Assembly: GCA_944324135.1 (NCBI GenBank)
Contig: CALUVE010000004.1
Span: forward strand, 25,494 to 89,493
DNA length: 64,000 nucleotides
Source of the DNA: Candidatus Gastranaerophilales bacterium
GTDB lineage: Bacteria > Cyanobacteriota > Vampirovibrionia > Gastranaerophilales > Gastranaerophilaceae
Reading direction: 5' to 3'
Shown: positions 28,453 through 36,481 of the stretch, piece after piece
How the letters are laid out: every line of letters begins with the position of its first letter
Numbering within the stretch: the stretch's first letter is position 1
Notes under the pieces: model-generated
The model's database searches: none
Told to the model about the DNA's origin: nothing
What the model saw: only the letters and a program-made list of their open reading frames with translations
Translations under genes and position numbers: made by a program

Positions 28453-29203
28453 CTATAAACATTTTATACAAAACAACAGCACAGGCAGCACTCAAATTTA
28501 AAGACTCAACATCAGATGACATTTCAATTTTTACGCTGTCCGTTGCATAAGAAATAAGTTCTTCACTCAATCCGTCAGCTTCGGAGCCAAACATAACGAG
28601 TATTCTGTTACCGGATATAAAATTTTTCAAATATTTATCAGCCCTCGGCAAAGTTGCAACCCGCTGAAAATCCGAAAATAAATTCTCAAGTTCTTGAAAA
28701 TTTTTGATAGACACCACAGGAATTTTCCACAAATTACCAACCGCAGAACGCACGCATTTCGGGTTATACAAATCAACCGTATCCCCGTAGAGGACAACAG
28801 CATCAGCACCAAAGGCCGCTGATGTTCTCAAAATTGTTCCGAGATTTCCGGTGTCTTTAATATTTTCAAGCAAAACAACTTTTTTAGAATTTGAAAGAAC
28901 ATCTGCAGCAGAAAATTGTTTTTTCACACCTACAGCGACCACCTCAGGAGGTGTATCTGTCGTGGAAATTTTTTTTAAAACAGCCTGAGTGGTAAGGATA
29001 ATCTTATCACCAAGAAATGAATATTCATCAGCCTTTTCTTTGAGGACAAATACATATTTCAAATCAATCCCGGAATTAAATGCCTCCATAACAGGTTTAT
29101 TACCCTCAAGCAAAAACAATCCGGATTCATCTCGGAATTTTTTTTGATGAAGCTTTGCTGTATTTTTAACAATTTCATTACTTACGCTGGTTATTTCAAT
29201 CAT
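28448..29203 (-). CDS. SpoU/TrmH-family RNA 2-prime-O-methyltransferase
   Basis: 251 aa. N-terminal L30e-like substrate-binding domain (residues 1-95, ending near FLLEGNKPVMEA), then the knotted SPOUT methyltransferase. Motif 1 is NIKDTGNLGTILRTSAAFG, motif 2 is LVMFGSEADGLSEEL, and motif 3 is SLNLSAACAVVLY. It is similar to RlmB and other 23S rRNA Gm methyltransferases; the target nucleotide cannot be read from sequence. It is preceded by GAGGTG and lies 2 bp after pepP. Confidence 0.9.
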   Translation of the reverse strand: MIEITSVSNEIVKNTAKLHQKKFRDESGLFLLEGNKPVMEAFNSGIDLKYVFVLKEKADEYSFLGDKIILTTQAVLKKISTTDTPPEVVAVGVKKQFSAADVLSNSKKVVLLENIKDTGNLGTILRTSAAFGADAVVLYGDTVDLYNPKCVRSAVGNLWKIPVVSIKNFQELENLFSDFQRVATLPRADKYLKNFISGNRILVMFGSEADGLSEELISYATDSVKIEMSSDVESLNLSAACAVVLYKMFIV

Positions 29204-29205
29204 TT

Positions 29206-30813
29206 TTACAACACCTCAAACTCCTTGAGCCATTCTGATTCTTTTTCGGAAAGCATTGAGAAATCAATGAGTTTTTTTTCATAATTCATCCGCACAAAAG
29301 ATTTAATCCTGCCATCCGCAAGATAACAAGAATTTTCAAGCCTTACGCCAAAATGTTCACCATTATACAAACCCGGCTCAATAGTAAAGCACATATTATT
29401 TTGAATATCGGTTTTAGCAATTTCATTTTTGCTCAAATTTGGAGGAGCTTCATGGACACTGACACCAATACCGTGCCCTAATCCGTGATTAAAAACAAAC
29501 CCCTCGATTTGGTTTTCCGAATAAATTTTCCGTGCCCAATTATCAATATCATATCCGCAAACTTTATCTGCTTGATAATTATAAGCATTCAAAAACATTT
29601 TTAAAACAGTTGTATAAACTTTTTTCTGCAAATCCGACGGTGTGCCTTTTACAAAAACTCTTGTAATATCAGTAGCAATTCCGCCCTCGTAATAAGCGCC
29701 GCAATCAATCAGAACAAGACTGCCGTCTTTCAGGATTTCATTTTTGGAAGATTTTGAATAATGCGCGAGTGCAGAATTTTTATCTTTTGCTACTATCGGT
29801 TTAAAGCTGAGATTTTTTGCACCGGATTTATAAAATTCTTTTTCAAGACGCTCTGCAATATCGAATTCTGAAATTTCATCATTTTCTAAAATAAAATCAC
29901 GGATTGCACGCATAGTTTTATCCGTTGCTTCAAAAGCAGCCTTATAATGCTTGATTTCCGCATCTGTTTTGACCGCTTTCAGCAATTTAACAGGACTGTT
30001 TTCAACGAACTCAACACGAGAGGCAAGAAGATAACAATCACGCGCATTCACAGAACTTTTATCCGCAAAAACTTTCCCGTTAAAATCACAAATAAATTTT
30101 TCAAATTCCGAATATTTTTTCACTTCAAAATCATGACATTCAGAGATTTGTTCATCACTGAATAAAATAGCTCTATCTTTCAAAACCAAAACTTTTCCGT
30201 AAATCTGAGAAGCAAAAGGGACAGAATAACATCTCAAATTACAAAAATAAGATACTTCTTCCAGATTCGTAATCAAAAACGCCTGATTTTCTTTAAGATT
30301 TTTTGAAATTTTTTCAAATTTTTGAGCGGCACTCATACCCGTAAGCTCAAACGGCACAGACACGACACTTCTCTCTGCTAATGAGGTTTGACCGTCAAGA
30401 GGATCCGTATCCAGAAGTCTTACTGTAACATTTTTTAAATTAAGAGCTTTGCGTAAGCTCTCAACTCTCTGCATAGAGTTTTTTTCTGCAAAAACTCCGA
30501 GTACGGAATTTGCAGTAATTTTTTCTACAATTTTTTCAAGGAAAGTATCGCCGGTCTGGAGCTTCACAACGTCAACTGCGTCATGATTGACCTCCATATC
30601 GGCTTGAATATGATATCTGCCATCGACAAACAAATAACATTTATCCTGACTCACAAGGGCATCTCCGGTAGAACCGGAGAAGCCTGTGAGTTTGTATCTT
30701 GAATTTGCATCCAGTGTATTATACTCAACAAGAAATTTGTTTGTTGAATTAACAAGCAAATAATCAAGCTGCTCAGTTTCAATAAAATTTCTAACTAAAT
30801 CAATCGGTTTCAT
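29206..30813 (-). CDS. pepP: Xaa-Pro aminopeptidase (M24B)
   Basis: Releases N-terminal residues before proline. The 535-aa protein has two creatinase-like N-terminal domains and a pita-bread catalytic domain. The dimetal ligands are readable: Asp in LIDCGAYYEGG and ATDITRVF, His in NHGLGHGIGVSVHE, Glu in FTIEPGLY, and Glu in VRLENS. The length fits the long form of the family with two N-terminal domains. Its start is coupled to the parvulin stop two bases upstream; no separate ribosome binding site is evident. Confidence 0.93.
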   Translation of the reverse strand: MKPIDLVRNFIETEQLDYLLVNSTNKFLVEYNTLDANSRYKLTGFSGSTGDALVSQDKCYLFVDGRYHIQADMEVNHDAVDVVKLQTGDTFLEKIVEKITANSVLGVFAEKNSMQRVESLRKALNLKNVTVRLLDTDPLDGQTSLAERSVVSVPFELTGMSAAQKFEKISKNLKENQAFLITNLEEVSYFCNLRCYSVPFASQIYGKVLVLKDRAILFSDEQISECHDFEVKKYSEFEKFICDFNGKVFADKSSVNARDCYLLASRVEFVENSPVKLLKAVKTDAEIKHYKAAFEATDKTMRAIRDFILENDEISEFDIAERLEKEFYKSGAKNLSFKPIVAKDKNSALAHYSKSSKNEILKDGSLVLIDCGAYYEGGIATDITRVFVKGTPSDLQKKVYTTVLKMFLNAYNYQADKVCGYDIDNWARKIYSENQIEGFVFNHGLGHGIGVSVHEAPPNLSKNEIAKTDIQNNMCFTIEPGLYNGEHFGVRLENSCYLADGRIKSFVRMNYEKKLIDFSMLSEKESEWLKEFEVL

Positions 30814-30815
30814 AA

Positions 30816-31097
30816 TTACTTTTTATCAGTTAAATAGATTAAATGCCATCCAAATTGAGTTTGAACAGGTTTGGAAAGTTCACCGACTTCCATACTGAAT
30901 GCTGCATCTTCAAAAGGTTTAACCATCATACCGCGGCCGAAAAATCCCAAATCGCCGCCGACTGATCCTGACGGGCAAAGTGAAACTTCTGCAGCTGCAT
31001 CAGCAAAATCTTTACCGTTTTTTATTTCATCATACAAATCCTGAGCCTCTTTTTCTGTTTTAACCAGAATATGGCTTGCTCTAACCTCAGTAGTCAT
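30816..31097 (-). CDS. Parvulin-type peptidyl-prolyl cis-trans isomerase
   Basis: 93-aa single-domain rotamase (PpiC family). It has ASHILVKTEKEAQDL, the FADAAAEVSLCPSG segment with GGDLGFFGRGMMVKPFEDAAF, and the C-terminal FGWHLIYL. It has no signal peptide, so it is cytoplasmic. It is first in a ppiC-pepP-methyltransferase-dnaA-ruvA run. An upstream structured RNA with an intrinsic terminator lies only about 60 bp from its start, so its expression may depend on read-through. Confidence 0.93.
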   Translation of the reverse strand: MTTEVRASHILVKTEKEAQDLYDEIKNGKDFADAAAEVSLCPSGSVGGDLGFFGRGMMVKPFEDAAFSMEVGELSKPVQTQFGWHLIYLTDKK

Positions 31098-31153
31098 AAA
31101 TTAAAACTCCTTTACTTTCTGTACAAAAATTATTATACAAAAAAAACACCAAA

Positions 31154-31185
31154 TAAAAAGACTTGAAAGGTGAATCCAGTCAAGC
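31154..31185 (-). terminator. Intrinsic terminator between structured RNA and ppiC
   Basis: Minus-strand stem GGCTTGA/TCAAGTC, whose single non-Watson-Crick pair is a G-U on this strand but an A-C mismatch on the other, followed by five T. It sits in front of ppiC. Confidence 0.65.
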
Positions 31186-31328
31186 CTGATATCAAACGGT
31201 TTAATGTTTAATTTATAAAATAGTACATAGTATTCTTAAGAAATAAGCCCACTAGTTTTCAACCAAACCGGCTAAAGAAATCTCTTGTCGCAACCCCGAA
31301 AAAGTGTCTGGACTAAGTGAGCTTACAT
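31186..31328 (-). ncRNA. Putative structured RNA (independent sRNA or leader of ppiC)
   Basis: The 400-bp gap between ppiC and tRNA-Gly contains a long rod on the minus strand. AAGCTCACTTAGT pairs with ACTAGTGGGCTT (31312-31324 with 31245-31256). Inside it CCAGAC pairs with GTTTGG (31306-31311 with 31263-31268), then GGTT/AGCC and AAGA/TCTT. Every imperfect pair is a G-U on the minus strand but an A-C clash on the plus strand, which sets the direction. A TATATATA-rich -10-like stretch lies just upstream, and an intrinsic terminator ends it. It does not match 4.5S, tmRNA, RNase P or T-box motifs that I know. The total length of about 175 nt would suit a 6S-like RNA or an attenuator. Confidence 0.5.
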
Positions 31329-31446
31329 ATATATAATAAACTTTTTTTCAGAAATTTTCACCACTCCCGAGAATAAATTTTTCAAACCATGCCTTAGCTT
31401 TTTTGAACTAATACTTAAGGATTAGAACGCATAAAATAAAAAACAC
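31329..31446. other. AT-rich intergenic spacer without recognised gene
   Basis: Between the structured RNA and the tRNA-Gly promoter. No open frame with a ribosome binding site is visible on either strand. A short CTTAAGTATTAG / CTAATCCTTAAG-like imperfect inverted repeat lies near 31,410-31,425. Confidence 0.4.
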
Positions 31447-31475
31447 TTGCAAAAAAACTGTTTTTACGATAAATT
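31447..31475 (+). promoter_or_regulatory. Promoter for tRNA-Gly
   Basis: TTGCAA, 17-bp spacer, TAAATT, ending 22 bp before the mature tRNA 5-prime end. Confidence 0.5.
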
Positions 31476-31497
31476 ATATACATATCATTAAATACAT

Positions 31498-31570
31498 GCG
31501 GAAGTAACTCAATTGGCAGAGTCCCTGCCTTCCAAGCAGGTTGTTGCGAGTTCGAACCTCGTCTTCCGCT
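31498..31570 (+). tRNA. tRNA-Gly (anticodon TCC)
   Basis: Cloverleaf read directly. Acceptor stem is GCGGAAG/CTTCCGC, D arm ACTC/GAGT, anticodon stem CCTGC/GCAGG with loop CTTCCAA, T arm GCGAG-TTCGAAC-CTCGT. 73 nt with discriminator T. No encoded CCA. Decodes GGA/GGG. Confidence 0.96.
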
Positions 31571-31614
31571 TTTTAATTTAAATAATTTTACCGGATTTAC
31601 AAAAAGGGATATTG

Positions 31615-32466
31615 ATGATTAACGAAATTTTAGAATATGCTGAGCAGATAAATAAAATACTGAAATCAATGCATTTTGATTTACTGATTGAAGCTGTAAT
31701 AAACATTTTTGTCATAATGATTTTGTTCAAAATGGTTAACATTTTTGAAAAAAGAACAAAAGAAAAATTGATAGAAAGACATAAAGAATCACCTTTAATA
31801 CAATTTTTACCTATCCTTACAAGAACCTTAAAATTCGTAATCGTCTTTTTGATTATAGCAGCATTTTTGCAAAGCAACGGATATTCCGTAGCATCACTTA
31901 TAACAGGATTCGGGATTACAGGTTTGGCGGTCGGCTTTGCAGCAAATGCGACTATTGCAAACATATTCGGTACATTTGCAATTTTATCTGATAGAGTTTA
32001 CAGAATCGGAGATTATATAAAAATCGGAGATGTAGAGGGAACAGTTGAAGATATAAATCTTCGTTCTACAAAATTAAGAACACTTGACAATTTTCTGTGC
32101 GTAATCCCGAACAGTTCTGTATCAGGAGCTAATATCTACAACATCACAATGGCTCACAAAAGGTTGATTGACGAGACATTTGGCATAACATACGATACCA
32201 GCAACGAAAAAATTCAAAAAGCACGTGAAATTCTTGAAGAAATTGCAGAAAAACACAGTGATATATATAACGATTACTACGTAGTTATTGATAAACTTGC
32301 AGAAAGTTCTATTAACCTGCGGCTCATAGCTTATGTAAAAACAAACAACCTGACAAAATTCAGAAAAGTTAAAGAACAGATTTTGTATGAAGCAATCAAA
32401 CGATTCCGCGCTGAGGGTATTGAATTTGCATTCCCGTCAAGGAGTCTTTATATAGCTAAACAATAA
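31615..32466 (+). CDS. mscS: Small-conductance mechanosensitive channel (MscS family)
   Basis: Inner-membrane osmotic safety valve. 283 aa: helices near residues 15-40, 65-85 and a pore helix in ITGFGITGLAVGFAANATIANIFGT, with the typical glycine/alanine packing. A beta domain follows (YRIGDYIKIGDVEGTVEDINLR, STKLRTLDNFLCVIPN). AAAAGGGA precedes the ATG; an in-frame TTG one codon upstream is less likely. It begins 45 bp after tRNA-Gly with no terminator between, so it may be co-transcribed with that tRNA. The stop overlaps the rlmH start. Confidence 0.93.
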   Translation: MINEILEYAEQINKILKSMHFDLLIEAVINIFVIMILFKMVNIFEKRTKEKLIERHKESPLIQFLPILTRTLKFVIVFLIIAAFLQSNGYSVASLITGFGITGLAVGFAANATIANIFGTFAILSDRVYRIGDYIKIGDVEGTVEDINLRSTKLRTLDNFLCVIPNSSVSGANIYNITMAHKRLIDETFGITYDTSNEKIQKAREILEEIAEKHSDIYNDYYVVIDKLAESSINLRLIAYVKTNNLTKFRKVKEQILYEAIKRFRAEGIEFAFPSRSLYIAKQ

Positions 32467-32936
32467 TGAAAATTAAAATTATCGCACTCGGCAAAATAAA
32501 AGAAAAATTTCTCAAAGAAGGCATTGATGAATTTTTAAAACGGCTGACACCGTATGCATCTGTTGAAATTATTGAGCTGTCTCCGATAGAAATCAAGGAT
32601 GAAAATTTGACTGAAAAAGTTCTTGAACAGGAAGCTGAAAAAATACTGTCACATATAAAACCGCAATCCTATGTTATCACTCTTGAAATAAACGGCAAGC
32701 ACCTGAGTTCAGAAGATTTTGCACAAAAAATAGACACCTTGACCAATGACGGAATCGGAGAAATAATTTTTGTGATAGGCTCGTCCTGCGGACTCGGCAA
32801 ATCGGTTTCCGCACGGGCCGACTTTAAAATGAGTTTATCGAAAATGACTTTTCTGCACCAATTTGCAAGATTAATCCTTGTTGAACAAATTTACCGCGCG
32901 TTTAAAATTATCAAAGGGGAAACTTATCATAAATAA
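32466..32936 (+). CDS. rlmH: 23S rRNA (pseudouridine1915-N3)-methyltransferase
   Basis: SPOUT methyltransferase acting on helix 69 of assembled 70S ribosomes. The 156-aa protein starts MKIKIIALGKIKEKFLKEGI. It has LEINGKHLSSEDFA, FVIGSSCGLG (the knot glycine motif) and SKMTFLHQFARLILVEQIYRAFKI at the C terminus, all RlmH-specific. It overlaps mscS (TAATG arrangement), implying coupled translation with the channel gene. Confidence 0.96.
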   Translation: MKIKIIALGKIKEKFLKEGIDEFLKRLTPYASVEIIELSPIEIKDENLTEKVLEQEAEKILSHIKPQSYVITLEINGKHLSSEDFAQKIDTLTNDGIGEIIFVIGSSCGLGKSVSARADFKMSLSKMTFLHQFARLILVEQIYRAFKIIKGETYHK

Positions 32937-32943
32937 TGACACC

Positions 32944-32971
32944 TTGCCTTTAATGTGAAAACTGATATAAT
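32944..32971 (+). promoter_or_regulatory. Promoter for the M49-like/kinase pair
   Basis: TTGCCT, 16-bp spacer, extended -10 TGA-TATAAT, 22 bp before the next start codon. Confidence 0.6.
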
Positions 32972-32993
32972 TGGAGTGTAATGGAGAACTTAT

Positions 32994-34880
32994 ATGGATA
33001 TAAACAAAATTACATCAAATAAAATTAACAGCAATCACAACAAAACGCAAAAAATAGAAAAGAAAAAATCAAACATACAACAATATGAAAACAGTAATAG
33101 ATTAATGAGGGAGCTTGACAGTATGGCTAATACTAATAATATCAATTTTCAAGGAAGCAGTGAACTTAATCTTTCAACAGAAGAACTTCAAAAACGTACA
33201 AATAAAGATTATCTGATAACAAAAAAAATGCTGAAAGCGGATGCTCCGGAATATCTAGAGCTCGCTGAGGATGATAAAAAAGCACTTAAACATCTTGTAA
33301 AAGCTGCGTATATTCTTGAAAAAATTAATATGCAGCTTGATAACCCTTACAATCTGGAATTTCAGGAATACCTGAATAATGAAATTAAAAAAGGCAACAA
33401 AGATGCTGAAATGACTAAAATACTCTTTGATGCTCAAAAAGGTATAAATGCACTTGACACAATGTCAAACAAAATTCACCTTGCAAAAGGTCATAAAGAT
33501 TTGCCGGGCAAAGGATTTTATCCGGAAGATTTGACAAAAGACGAATTTCACAAAATTCTAATAAAAATGCTCAATGACGGTAAAGACGATGAAGTCAGAA
33601 AGATTTTAACACAGCGCACCGTTGTTGAAAGAAAAGGTGATGAACTTGTCGGTATAGATTACATAGACAAATTCAAAGAAGATTTTGCACTAATGGCAGA
33701 CGAACTGGATAAAGCTGCAAACTATTCAACTAATAAAGAATTCACTAAATATCTGGTACTGCAAGCACAGGCTTTAAGAATTGCAAATCCAATGCTTGAT
33801 GCTTACGCAGATAAACAATGGGCAACTCTGCAGGATACCCCGCTTGAATTTACAATCACCAGAGAAAATTATGAAGATGAAATGACAGGAACTATTGTTG
33901 AGAATAAAGAGCTCAGCAAAATGCTAGAAGAACGCAATATTTCACCTATTCCAAAAGATATGCTGGGCTGCAGAGTAGGTATTGTTAATAAAAAAGGCAC
34001 AGAGGCTCTTATGGCAATAAAAAAATATCTGCCGATATTAGCACAAAATATGCCTTACAATGATGAATACGAACAAAACATCTCAACAACAGGGGACGCA
34101 AAACAGACAATGGTAGACGTAGACCTTGTTGCCGTAGCCGGAGATGTCGGCGCATACAGAGGCGGGATTACGCTTGCTGAAAATCTTCCGAATGATGACA
34201 AATTATCACTCACAATAGGCGGAGGACGGCGTAATGTTTACCACAGACAAATCCGTTTTATCAGTGATATGAAAAAATTACAGGAAAGACTTGATGAGAT
34301 TTTAGATAAGGAACAGCACAAATACTACCTTGATGAAGCAGACCACTGGTTCACAATAGGTCATGAAAATGCCCACTCGCTCGGACCAAAAACAGGAAAC
34401 GAAAAACTCGGACGCCTAAGAAATATCATAGAAGAAAATAAAGCAGATATGGGTTCACTAGCATTTGTTGACCTGCTGACTGAACTTGGAATGTACACAG
34501 AAGAACAGAGAAAACAAATTATTGTAACCACAATAACTGATAACTTCTTAAAATCAAAACCTGAAATGAGTCAGGCGCACAGAGTAAGAACCGTTATGCA
34601 AAACAAATATTTTGCCGACCGGGGCGCTTATGAACTTACACCTGACGGAAAAATCCACGTCAACATAGACAAAGTTGTACCGATTGCAAAAGAGATGCTG
34701 TCTGAAATTATCAGAATTCAGATTGACGGAGACTTTGACAAAGCAGAAAAATACGTCAACGACAACTTTGTCTGGACTGAAAATATGGAAATAATTGCGA
34801 AAAAACTCCAGAAAGTAAACAAAACTCTGAACGGAAGAACAGAATCTGAATTAGCAGAAAAATTACTTAAGGAGGAATAA
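32994..34880 (+). CDS. Putative M49-like zinc metallopeptidase with lineage-type N-terminal NFQG motif
   Basis: 628 aa. Residues 1-48 are Asn/Lys/Ser rich and end in INFQG at 50-54. The rest resembles bacterial dipeptidyl-peptidase III relatives. VAVAGDVGAYRGGITLAENL around residues 379-398 is the conserved strand before the active site. HENAH at 457-461 gives an HExxH zinc motif, and EENKAD at 480-485 supplies the third ligand. Classical DPP III has HExxxH; the shorter spacing occurs in some bacterial M49 members. No signal peptide, so probably cytoplasmic. Its stop overlaps the kinase-like gene. Peptidase activity is inferred; substrate unknown. Confidence 0.65.
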   Translation: MDINKITSNKINSNHNKTQKIEKKKSNIQQYENSNRLMRELDSMANTNNINFQGSSELNLSTEELQKRTNKDYLITKKMLKADAPEYLELAEDDKKALKHLVKAAYILEKINMQLDNPYNLEFQEYLNNEIKKGNKDAEMTKILFDAQKGINALDTMSNKIHLAKGHKDLPGKGFYPEDLTKDEFHKILIKMLNDGKDDEVRKILTQRTVVERKGDELVGIDYIDKFKEDFALMADELDKAANYSTNKEFTKYLVLQAQALRIANPMLDAYADKQWATLQDTPLEFTITRENYEDEMTGTIVENKELSKMLEERNISPIPKDMLGCRVGIVNKKGTEALMAIKKYLPILAQNMPYNDEYEQNISTTGDAKQTMVDVDLVAVAGDVGAYRGGITLAENLPNDDKLSLTIGGGRRNVYHRQIRFISDMKKLQERLDEILDKEQHKYYLDEADHWFTIGHENAHSLGPKTGNEKLGRLRNIIEENKADMGSLAFVDLLTELGMYTEEQRKQIIVTTITDNFLKSKPEMSQAHRVRTVMQNKYFADRGAYELTPDGKIHVNIDKVVPIAKEMLSEIIRIQIDGDFDKAEKYVNDNFVWTENMEIIAKKLQKVNKTLNGRTESELAEKLLKEE

Positions 34881-35404
34881 TGGCTGATAAAATCATAATT
34901 TTTTCAGGAAAACAATACTCCGGCAAAGACACGGTTGCTAAAATAATGCTTGCAGCTATGCCTGACTTTCACCGCTGCGCAATGGGCGACATAATAAAAT
35001 TGACCTATGGCGCAGAAAAAGGTTTGACTTACGAAGAAATAGAAAAGAATAAACCTCTCTACCGTCAGGATTTAATAAATCTCGGCAACTGGGGGCGTGC
35101 ACAAGACCCTGATTACTGGCTTAAAAAAGTTATTGCACAGGACGGGAACATTATGGTTACTGACGTTCGGGTTCCGCATGAATACGAAGTTTTTAAAGCT
35201 GCCGGTGCAATTTCTATCCGTGTCGAGGCAACAAGAGAAACCCGTGCCGCACGCGGTCAACTCATAGGGGAAACTGACATTACAGAAACAGGTCTTGATG
35301 ATGTGAAAGACTGGGATTTTGTAATAGAAAATAACGCTGACTACGAAACACTCCAAAATAAAGTCGAGAACTTAATAAAAACATTAAAAAATGACCGGTT
35401 ATAA
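34880..35404 (+). CDS. Phosphomevalonate-kinase-like P-loop NMP-kinase-fold protein
   Basis: 174 aa. The Walker A loop lies at residues 10-17 (GKQYSGKDT with the KDT typical of this group). LYRQDLINLGNWGRAQDPDYW, VTDVRVPHEYEVFKAAGA, IRVEATRETRAARG and WDFVIENNADYETL follow. The order and spacing closely recall animal-type phosphomevalonate kinase (PMVK), which is unrelated to fungal/bacterial Erg8-type enzymes. Deoxynucleoside-monophosphate kinase of phage type is the main alternative. No other mevalonate gene is nearby. The frame begins in the TAATG overlap with the upstream gene, with GGAGG as ribosome binding site. Confidence 0.65.
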   Translation: MADKIIIFSGKQYSGKDTVAKIMLAAMPDFHRCAMGDIIKLTYGAEKGLTYEEIEKNKPLYRQDLINLGNWGRAQDPDYWLKKVIAQDGNIMVTDVRVPHEYEVFKAAGAISIRVEATRETRAARGQLIGETDITETGLDDVKDWDFVIENNADYETLQNKVENLIKTLKNDRL

Positions 35405-35417
35405 CATAAACTGCCCG

Positions 35418-36461
35418 TCAGCAGATGTACATACAATCGCCATAGCTGTAAAATCTGTATTTTTGAGCAATTGCCTCTCTGTAGGCATCAAAAATAAAAT
35501 CTTTACCTGCTAATGCGCTGACCAACATTAGTAAAGTTGATTTTGGCAGATGGAAATTTGTTATCAGGTTATCTACAACCTTAAATTCATACGGCGGATA
35601 GATAAAAAGTTCAGATGCGCTGCGACAGGCTTTTACTTTTCCAAACTGGCTGAATGCAGTTTCAAGAGTTCTGACTGTGGTTGTACCGACTGCAATAATT
35701 TTACGTCCGTCCTTTTTAGCCTTATTCACAGCCTGAGCTGTATCTTCGGAAATTTCAAACTCTTCCGAATGCATCTTATGTTCCAGAATATTTTCGCATT
35801 TTACAGGTCTGAAAGTTCCAAGCCCTACGTTTAAAGTAACATATTTAATTTCAACGCCTTTACTTTTGAGTTTTTGAAGAATTTCTTTTGTAAAATGCAA
35901 ACCGGCTGTAGGCGCGGCAACGGATCCCTCATCTCTGGCGTAAACAGTTTGATAGCGTTCAAAATCAAGCTTTTTCAAATCTTCTGAGGGCAATTTTCTT
36001 TCTATATAAGGCGGGAGCGGAATATTACCGTTTCTGTGCAAAACATCAAGTACATCTCCCTCATACAAAAGCCTTACAGACCACTCACCGTCATCCTCAA
36101 GTCTTTTTAAAACTTCTACAGATAACTCATCGCTGATTTTTACAACGGTTCCCTGTTTAACTCTTTTTGAGGGCTTTATCAAAACATCCCAGCAATCCTC
36201 AATAGTCTGCTTTAGAAGAAAAATTTCAATTTTAGCACCGGTATCTTTTTCTCCTTTGAGGCGTGCAGGCAAAACCTTGGTATCATTCAAAACAAGAAGC
36301 GAATCAGGTTCAATTAAATCAACAATGTCATAAAAATGTTTATGCTCTATTGTATGATTTGCTCTATTTAAGACGAGCATTCTTGAATTTTCACGTTTTT
36401 CAGCCGGCAGCTGCGCTATTAATTCTTCGGGTAATTCATAATCAAATTCTGATACTAACAT
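35418..36461 (-). CDS. queA: S-adenosylmethionine:tRNA ribosyltransferase-isomerase
   Basis: Queuosine pathway: transfers the ribosyl moiety of SAM to preQ1 at the tRNA wobble base, giving epoxyqueuosine. The 347-aa protein has FDYELPEELIAQLPAEKR, DSLLVLNDTKVLPARL, the middle VAAPTAGLHFT and NVGLGTFRPV, and the late LITNFHLPKSTLLMLVSA motif. The extreme C terminus (YGDCMYIC) replaces the common YGDAMLI. It follows yidC on the same strand by 20 bp. Confidence 0.97.
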   Translation of the reverse strand: MLVSEFDYELPEELIAQLPAEKRENSRMLVLNRANHTIEHKHFYDIVDLIEPDSLLVLNDTKVLPARLKGEKDTGAKIEIFLLKQTIEDCWDVLIKPSKRVKQGTVVKISDELSVEVLKRLEDDGEWSVRLLYEGDVLDVLHRNGNIPLPPYIERKLPSEDLKKLDFERYQTVYARDEGSVAAPTAGLHFTKEILQKLKSKGVEIKYVTLNVGLGTFRPVKCENILEHKMHSEEFEISEDTAQAVNKAKKDGRKIIAVGTTTVRTLETAFSQFGKVKACRSASELFIYPPYEFKVVDNLITNFHLPKSTLLMLVSALAGKDFIFDAYREAIAQKYRFYSYGDCMYIC

Positions 36462-36481
36462 ATCACGTTAAGTAACAATCG

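Noticed and set aside
31186..31328. Identification as 4.5S RNA, tmRNA, RNase P RNA, T-box or FMN riboswitch
   Set aside because: None of the conserved cores of these RNAs could be found by eye; only general structure is claimed.
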